A stretch of DNA of 9,590 bases, from positions 1 through 9,590 of the forward strand of contig JBBRLG010000274.1 in NCBI GenBank assembly GCA_038231495.1, read 5' to 3'. The notes below the pieces were generated by a model that was not told where the DNA came from, did not search any database, and worked only from the letters and a program-made list of their open reading frames with translations. Source of the DNA: JBBRLG01 sp038231495 (GTDB taxonomy: Bacteria > Planctomycetota > Planctomycetia > Gemmatales > Gemmataceae). Positions 6,025 through 9,590 of this stretch are shown here, piece by piece (position 1 is the first letter of the stretch; every line of letters begins with the position of its first letter). The translations under genes were made by a program, and so were the position numbers.

Positions 6025-6525
6025 ATGCCAAGGGATGACGACTTTAACGAACCCGCTCCGAAGCAGACCAACTGGCTGCTCTGGTTCGGCTGCGGCGGTG
6101 TCCTGCTCGTCCTGGGGTGCGGCATTTTCATGCGGGCCTGCGGCGGCCTCGGCATGTTAGGAATGTACCAAATAGCCAAGCAGGACAAGCGGGTTGCCGA
6201 CGAACCCGTCACCCCCGTCACCGCGCTGGAAATGAGCCAGGCGTTCCTCGACAACGCCGACGCCGCGAACGGCCGCTTCGACGGCAAGGTCGTGCTGGTG
6301 ACGGGAGTGATCGCGAAAAAGCCGTCCGACGATGAAATCGAGTTGGCCGGTGCCGTCGGCGGTCAACCGATCAAATGCGCGGCCAGCGTCAACAAGTCGG
6401 ATCTCTTCAAGCTGGTGGCGGTGGGCGACACCGTCGAGGTCAAAGGCATCTGCACCGGCAAGGTTTTCAACGACATTGACGTGGAAAGTTGCCAATCGGT
6501 CCAGAAGACGAAGAACACGAAGTGA
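6025..6525 (+). CDS. Membrane-anchored OB-fold protein (tRNA_anti-like domain), second paralogue
   Basis: A 166-aa paralogue of the gene immediately upstream. It repeats the N-terminal motif (M-x-RD-x3-N-x-PAPK), the Gly/Cys-rich membrane helix (about 17-48, with Cys23, Cys32 and Cys39) and the OB-like domain (about 64-160: TALEMSQAFLDNADAAN, FDGKVVLVTGVIAKK, DEIELAGAVGGQPIKCAAS, VGDTVEVKGICTGK, VESCQSV). The three domain cysteines are kept (Cys118, Cys143, Cys156), which suggests they matter structurally. The C terminus is Lys-rich (KTKNTK). A clear AAGGGAG at 6011-6017, 7 nt before ATG 6025, sets the start; a GTG directly before it is an alternative. Conservation of fold but divergence of surface residues suggests the copies have split roles or form a heteromer. 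Exact function is not known to me. Confidence 0.8.
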   Translation: MPRDDDFNEPAPKQTNWLLWFGCGGVLLVLGCGIFMRACGGLGMLGMYQIAKQDKRVADEPVTPVTALEMSQAFLDNADAANGRFDGKVVLVTGVIAKKPSDDEIELAGAVGGQPIKCAASVNKSDLFKLVAVGDTVEVKGICTGKVFNDIDVESCQSVQKTKNTK

Positions 6526-6587
6526 CCCGCATCCCCAGCGCAACCCGTGCCGTCGGCAATCACTCGCCAAAACGAACCGCACGACCC

Positions 6588-6611
6588 ACCCACCCGACAG
6601 GTGGGTTTTTT
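6588..6611 (+). terminator. Intrinsic terminator of the OB-fold operon
   Basis: ACCCACC (6588-6594) pairs with GGTGGGT (6600-6606) over a CGACA loop and runs into six T residues (6606-6611). A second ACCCACC at 6584-6590 gives an alternative register. It lies 62 bp after the second OB-fold stop, a classic rho-independent layout. Confidence 0.85.
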
Positions 6612-6757
6612 GTTTCTTACCCGGTGAGTATCCCTGCGGGTGGGTCGTCTCTGTCTCGTCGGCCAAAAAGTGTGGCAACGGAGCGCCGCATCTGTCATAG
6701 TAGTAGTAGGCTCCCCGCCCGACTGTAATCCCACCCGACTATTTGGGAGAACCGTTG

Positions 6758-7825
6758 ATGACGCTGTCCCGCTCGCAATTCAAAATTTTGTCCGCACGCA
6801 CGTGCTTTACGCTGCTCCTGTCTCTGACCCTTACCGGGGCCGTACTCCGCCCCGCCGCGGCCGCCGACGAGGCCAAACCCGCCAAGGACAAGGTTGTCGC
6901 CCACCCAACCGCCCTCGACAAACCCGTTCCCGAATCTGTCGATGACCTCAAAATCATCCAGAAGCAGGTCAAGTCCGTCCTCGATAAAGTCGTGCCCTGC
7001 ACCGTCGGCCTTCAGGTCAACAGCAAGGGCGGCACATCGTGGCAGGGCAGCGGCGTCATCGTCCGCGAAGACGGTTTCATCCTTACCGCCGGCCACGTCT
7101 GCGGCGAACCCGACAACGAAGTCACCGTCATCATGCCCGACGGCAAGAAACTTAAAGGCAAGTCGCTCGGCTCGAACAACGGCATCGACAGTGGCCTCAT
7201 CAAGATCACCACCGAGGGCAAGTACCCGTTCGTCGAAATGGGCAATTCCAAGGACGTGAAGAACGGCGACTGGTGCGTCTGTGTCGGCCACCCCAACGGT
7301 TACAAGGAGGGACGTTCGCCGGTCGTCCGCCTCGGCCGCATCCTGGTTCACAACGACAACCACCTGCAGAGCGACTGCACGATCGTCCAGGGCGATTCCG
7401 GCGGCCCCCTGTTCGACGTGGACGGCAAGGTCATCGGCATCAACAGCCGCATCGGCATGACCATTAACTCGAACCTGCACGTCCCGGTGGACACGTTCCG
7501 CGAGACGTGGGACCGCCTGGCCAAGGGCGAAGTCTGGGGCGGCACTCGGTTCGGCAACGCGAACGCCCCTTACCTCGGCTTTTCGCTCAACCCCGACGGC
7601 AACGATACGAAGATCACGCGGGTCAACCGCGACTCGCCCGCTGCCAAGGCCGGCATCAAGGAAGGCGACATCCTCCAGAAGTTCGACGGCGCCAAGGTCG
7701 CCACCGACGACGAGTTGCGCGCCCTCGTCAAGAAGAAGAAGCCCGGCGACGAGGTCGAGGTTGAAGTCCTCCGCGACAAGGAAACGCTGAAAATGAAAAT
7801 CGTGATCGGCAAGCGCTCGCTTTAA
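6758..7825 (+). CDS. Exported trypsin-like serine protease with C-terminal PDZ domain (HtrA/DegP-like, S1C)
   Basis: A 355-aa envelope protease of the HtrA type, which degrades misfolded exported proteins. A signal peptide (1-36: Arg/Lys start, hydrophobic FTLLLSLTLTGAVL, cleavage probably after PAAAA) sends it out of the cytoplasm. The chymotrypsin fold spans about 80-250 with an intact triad: His113 in ILTAGHVC, Asp144 in GIDSGLIKI and Ser214 in QGDSGGPLFD. A PDZ domain follows at about 271-352 (PYLGFSL ... DSPAAKAGIKEGDILQKFDG) and would bind substrate C termini or regulate activity. Length is close to single-PDZ family members. Cysteines at 81, 115, 173, 175 and 207 could form disulfides. 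ATG 6758 has GGGAG 8 nt upstream; a TTG at 6743 is an unneeded alternative. It precedes a degenerate paralogue by 222 bp, in the same direction. Confidence 0.92.
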   Translation: MTLSRSQFKILSARTCFTLLLSLTLTGAVLRPAAAADEAKPAKDKVVAHPTALDKPVPESVDDLKIIQKQVKSVLDKVVPCTVGLQVNSKGGTSWQGSGVIVREDGFILTAGHVCGEPDNEVTVIMPDGKKLKGKSLGSNNGIDSGLIKITTEGKYPFVEMGNSKDVKNGDWCVCVGHPNGYKEGRSPVVRLGRILVHNDNHLQSDCTIVQGDSGGPLFDVDGKVIGINSRIGMTINSNLHVPVDTFRETWDRLAKGEVWGGTRFGNANAPYLGFSLNPDGNDTKITRVNRDSPAAKAGIKEGDILQKFDGAKVATDDELRALVKKKKPGDEVEVEVLRDKETLKMKIVIGKRSL

Positions 7826-7830
7826 GGAAA

Positions 7831-7851
7831 TGATGAATGATGAATGATGAA
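7831..7851. repeat. Three tandem copies of TGATGAA
   Basis: Three exact 7-bp units lie directly after the protease stop codon (7831-7837, 7838-7844, 7845-7851). The reverse-complement word ATTCATC recurs at 7874-7880, 8005-8011 and 8019-8025. From memory such TGATGAA runs are common in planctomycete intergenic DNA, where they give spurious 'HHSSFII' translations. Confidence 0.75.
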
Positions 7852-7880
7852 TGAAATGCAAATCGCCGTTTTGATTCATC

Positions 7881-8003
7881 GTAACCATTCACTCCCCCCC
7901 TTACGAAGGGGGGGTAAGGGGGGGTTAAGAACGAAAGCAGTCGGTCAGTGCGCTCTCTCCACCCCCCCTACCCCCCCTTCGTAAGGGGGGAGTGAACGGT
8001 TAC
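7881..8003. mobile_element. MITE-like inverted-repeat element with apparent 8-bp target duplication
   Basis: A 123-bp segment begins GTAACC and ends GGTTAC. The two arms, about 45 bp each (7881-7925 and 7960-8003), are inverted copies with one mismatch and two single-base indels in the poly-G/poly-C tracts. Each arm contains its own smaller hairpin of a C run, TTACGAA (or its complement) and a G run. The centre (about 7926-7959) is unpaired. The octamer GATTCATC flanks the element directly on both sides (7873-7880 and 8004-8011), as a target-site duplication would. There is no coding capacity, so it would depend on a transposase elsewhere. The word ATTCATC also occurs nearby, so the duplication could be coincidental. 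Confidence 0.5.
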
Positions 8004-8047
8004 GATTCATCCTTCCTAATTCATCCTTTTTGAAGGGAACCCTTTTC

Positions 8048-9487
8048 ATGGCTCGTACCCACCCCACGCAGAAGACGGTCGCGGTTCGCAGTCTTTTGGC
8101 GCTGGCAATAAGCGGTCTCTTACTGCTAGCACCGGCGTTCGTTCGCGCCGACGAGGCGGCGAGCAAGGAATCGCGCGACAACTTCCTCAAAACGAACGCC
8201 AAATTCCTGGAAGCGTTCCGCAAGCCGGTGGAGAAGCCGGCGCAGGCAACCGTCCGTATCCTGACCGACGGCAAGGAAGTGGCCCTCGGCACCGTCGTCG
8301 GCCCGGACGGTTGGATTCTGACCAAGGCCAGCGAAATTAGCGCCCGCCCCGTCGTCAAGCTCAAGGACGGCAAGGAGTTGCTCGCCACCATCGTCGGCGT
8401 CGAGCCGCGTTTCGACCTGGCCATGCTCAAGGTCGATGCCAAAAACCTGGTCTGCGTCGAGTGGGCCAAGAGCGAGATCGCGCCGGTCGGCAACTGGGTC
8501 GCATCGGTCGGCCAGGACGAGAAGCCGGTGGCAGTTGGCATCGTGAGCGTGGCGGCCCGGACGCTGCCTACGCGGGAATTGACCCGGCCCGTCTTCATCG
8601 ACAAAAGCGGCTACCTCGGCATCGGCCTCGAAGTGTCGAAGGAGGGGCCGAAGGTTAACAACGTGCAAAAGGACAGTGCCGCCGAAAAGGCCGGCATCAA
8701 GGTCAACGACCGCATCGTCTCCATCAACGACAAGCGGATGGAGGATCCCGATTCGGTCATCAGTACCCTGTCGCACACCAAGCCCAACGACGTGATTACC
8801 GTCAAGATCAAGCGCGGCACCGAGGACCTGGAGCTAAAGCCGAAGCTCGATAAACGTCCGAAGGATTCCGGCGACTATCAGAACCACCTGGGCAGCGAGT
8901 TGAGCAACCGCCGTTCGGGCTTCCCGACGTATTTGCAGCACGACACGGTCCTGAAACCGCAGGATTGCGGCGGCCCGCTGGTGGACCTGGACGGCAAGGT
9001 AATTGGCATCAACATCGCCCGCGTCACGCGCGTGGAGACGTATGCGATCCCCTCGGAAACGGTGCAGACGCTGCTGCCCGACCTGATGTCCGGCAAGCTG
9101 CCGCCGAAGACGGGCGCCCTCAAGCCGCTGACGCCGGAGGAGGAGTTGACGCAGGCCAAGTCGGATTTGGCGAAGGCGGAGGGCGACAAGCAGACGCTGG
9201 AAAACAAGATGAGCGATTTGCGCGCGGCCGTGAAGAAGGCGCAAGTCGCCGCGCGGGCCAACGCCCTCAAGGCGGCGGAAGAAACGGTCGCCAAGGCCGA
9301 GGAAGAAAAGGCCCAGGCGGACAAGCTGCTGGAAGACGTGCGGCGTGAAGTGGTGCGGGCGATTGAGGAAGGCCGGACGATCTCCAAGGCGCTCCGTCAG
9401 GAAGCGGAAGATCGCCGGAACGCCGCCGCGAAGAAGCTTGCCGACGCGCGGGCGGCGCGCGATAAGCTTGAGGCGGACCTTAAGTAA
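8048..9487 (+). CDS. Exported HtrA-like pseudoprotease with internal PDZ domain and C-terminal coiled coil
   Basis: A 479-aa exported protein with a trypsin-like fold but a broken catalytic triad. The signal peptide (1-34: LLALAISGLLLLAPAFVRA) is clear. The first protease half (about 66-170) shows GTVVGPDGWILTKASEI (81-97), where the His of the usual ALTNAHV pattern is Ser95, and Asp123 in RFDLAMLKV is kept. A PDZ domain (about 187-265: GYLGIGLEV ... DSAAEKAGIKVNDRIVSIND) comes next, before the second protease half (about 290-345: QHDTVLKPQDCGGPLVDLDGK, then YAIPSETV), where Cys307 stands in place of the nucleophile Ser. So the PDZ lies within the protease domain. Residues about 361-479 form a highly charged Ala/Glu/Lys coiled coil. 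ATG 8048 has AAGGGA 9 nt upstream. It lies directly behind an intact protease and could regulate it or act as a scaffold; that role is inference. Activity as a Cys protease is unlikely without the His. Confidence 0.85.
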   Translation: MARTHPTQKTVAVRSLLALAISGLLLLAPAFVRADEAASKESRDNFLKTNAKFLEAFRKPVEKPAQATVRILTDGKEVALGTVVGPDGWILTKASEISARPVVKLKDGKELLATIVGVEPRFDLAMLKVDAKNLVCVEWAKSEIAPVGNWVASVGQDEKPVAVGIVSVAARTLPTRELTRPVFIDKSGYLGIGLEVSKEGPKVNNVQKDSAAEKAGIKVNDRIVSINDKRMEDPDSVISTLSHTKPNDVITVKIKRGTEDLELKPKLDKRPKDSGDYQNHLGSELSNRRSGFPTYLQHDTVLKPQDCGGPLVDLDGKVIGINIARVTRVETYAIPSETVQTLLPDLMSGKLPPKTGALKPLTPEEELTQAKSDLAKAEGDKQTLENKMSDLRAAVKKAQVAARANALKAAEETVAKAEEEKAQADKLLEDVRREVVRAIEEGRTISKALRQEAEDRRNAAAKKLADARAARDKLEADLK

Positions 9488-9503
9488 CCTTGAATTGGCG
9501 CGT

Positions 9504-9535
9504 GGGGGGGTGGGGGGGCGAACACCCACCCCCCC
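9504..9535 (+). terminator. G/C-rich hairpin after the pseudoprotease gene
   Basis: GGGGGGGTGGG (9504-9514) is exactly complementary to CCCACCCCCCC (9525-9535), leaving a 10-nt loop. It begins 17 bp after the stop codon. No T-run follows; an A-rich patch and a 14-C homopolymer (9559-9572) come next, so it may be only weakly terminating or could be part of a repeat. Confidence 0.4.
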
Positions 9536-9590
9536 AACCGCAAATAAAAAACCCCAGACCCCCCCCCCCCCCGCCAAAACACCCCCACAA

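Noticed and set aside
6695..7888. Minus-strand open frame opposite the first protease (397 codons)
   Set aside because: The plus strand has a full signal peptide, triad and PDZ. The minus reading begins in TGATGAA repeats and shows no domain.
7826..8047. Possible CRISPR-like or tRNA structure in the repeat-rich spacer
   Set aside because: There are only two inverted arms and a 7-bp tandem repeat, with no regular repeat-spacer pattern and no cloverleaf.

Overview
The window looks like a piece of a high-GC planctomycete chromosome, probably a Gemmata-type relative. Four observations support this: an ECF sigma factor with a GTG start, a DapL-type lysine-pathway aminotransferase, a short Flp pilin with the GPTAVEY processing region, and repeat-bearing intergenic DNA (TGATGAA tandem copies, G7/C7 hairpins). 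The placement rests on recalled family features, not on a search. No tRNA, rRNA, CRISPR array, phage gene or transposase is visible.

Left part (1-2554). An ECF sigma factor runs leftwards off the window edge (554 to 1). A 311-bp divergent spacer separates it from a rightward dapL-like aminotransferase (866-2104), which ends in a strong hairpin. A 63-aa Flp prepilin follows as a single-gene unit (2282-2473). It converges on the next leftward operon, with a hairpin between them that could stop transcription from both sides.

Middle (2554-6614). A leftward two-gene unit encodes a COG0523/CobW-like metal-chaperone-type GTPase (5180-4083) followed by a polytopic GT-C-like membrane glycosyltransferase (4053-2554). 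Across a 316-bp divergent spacer with two palindromes, a rightward pair of paralogous membrane-anchored OB-fold (tRNA_anti-like) proteins (5497-5976 and 6025-6525) forms a short operon closed by a textbook intrinsic terminator.

Right part (6758-9590). Two exported trypsin-fold/PDZ proteins lie in tandem. The first (6758-7825) is a normal-looking HtrA-like serine protease with an intact His-Asp-Ser triad and a C-terminal PDZ domain. The second (8048-9487) has the same fold, but Ser replaces the catalytic His and Cys replaces the nucleophile Ser. Its PDZ domain sits inside the protease domain, and a long coiled coil is added at the C terminus. It is best read as a pseudoprotease or regulatory partner. 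The spacer between the two carries a 123-bp MITE-like inverted-repeat element with an apparent 8-bp target duplication.

Most genes look like ordinary housekeeping or cell-envelope functions. The parts most worth following up are the protease/pseudoprotease pair, the altered active-site residues of the aminotransferase, the MITE-like element and the OB-fold pair.
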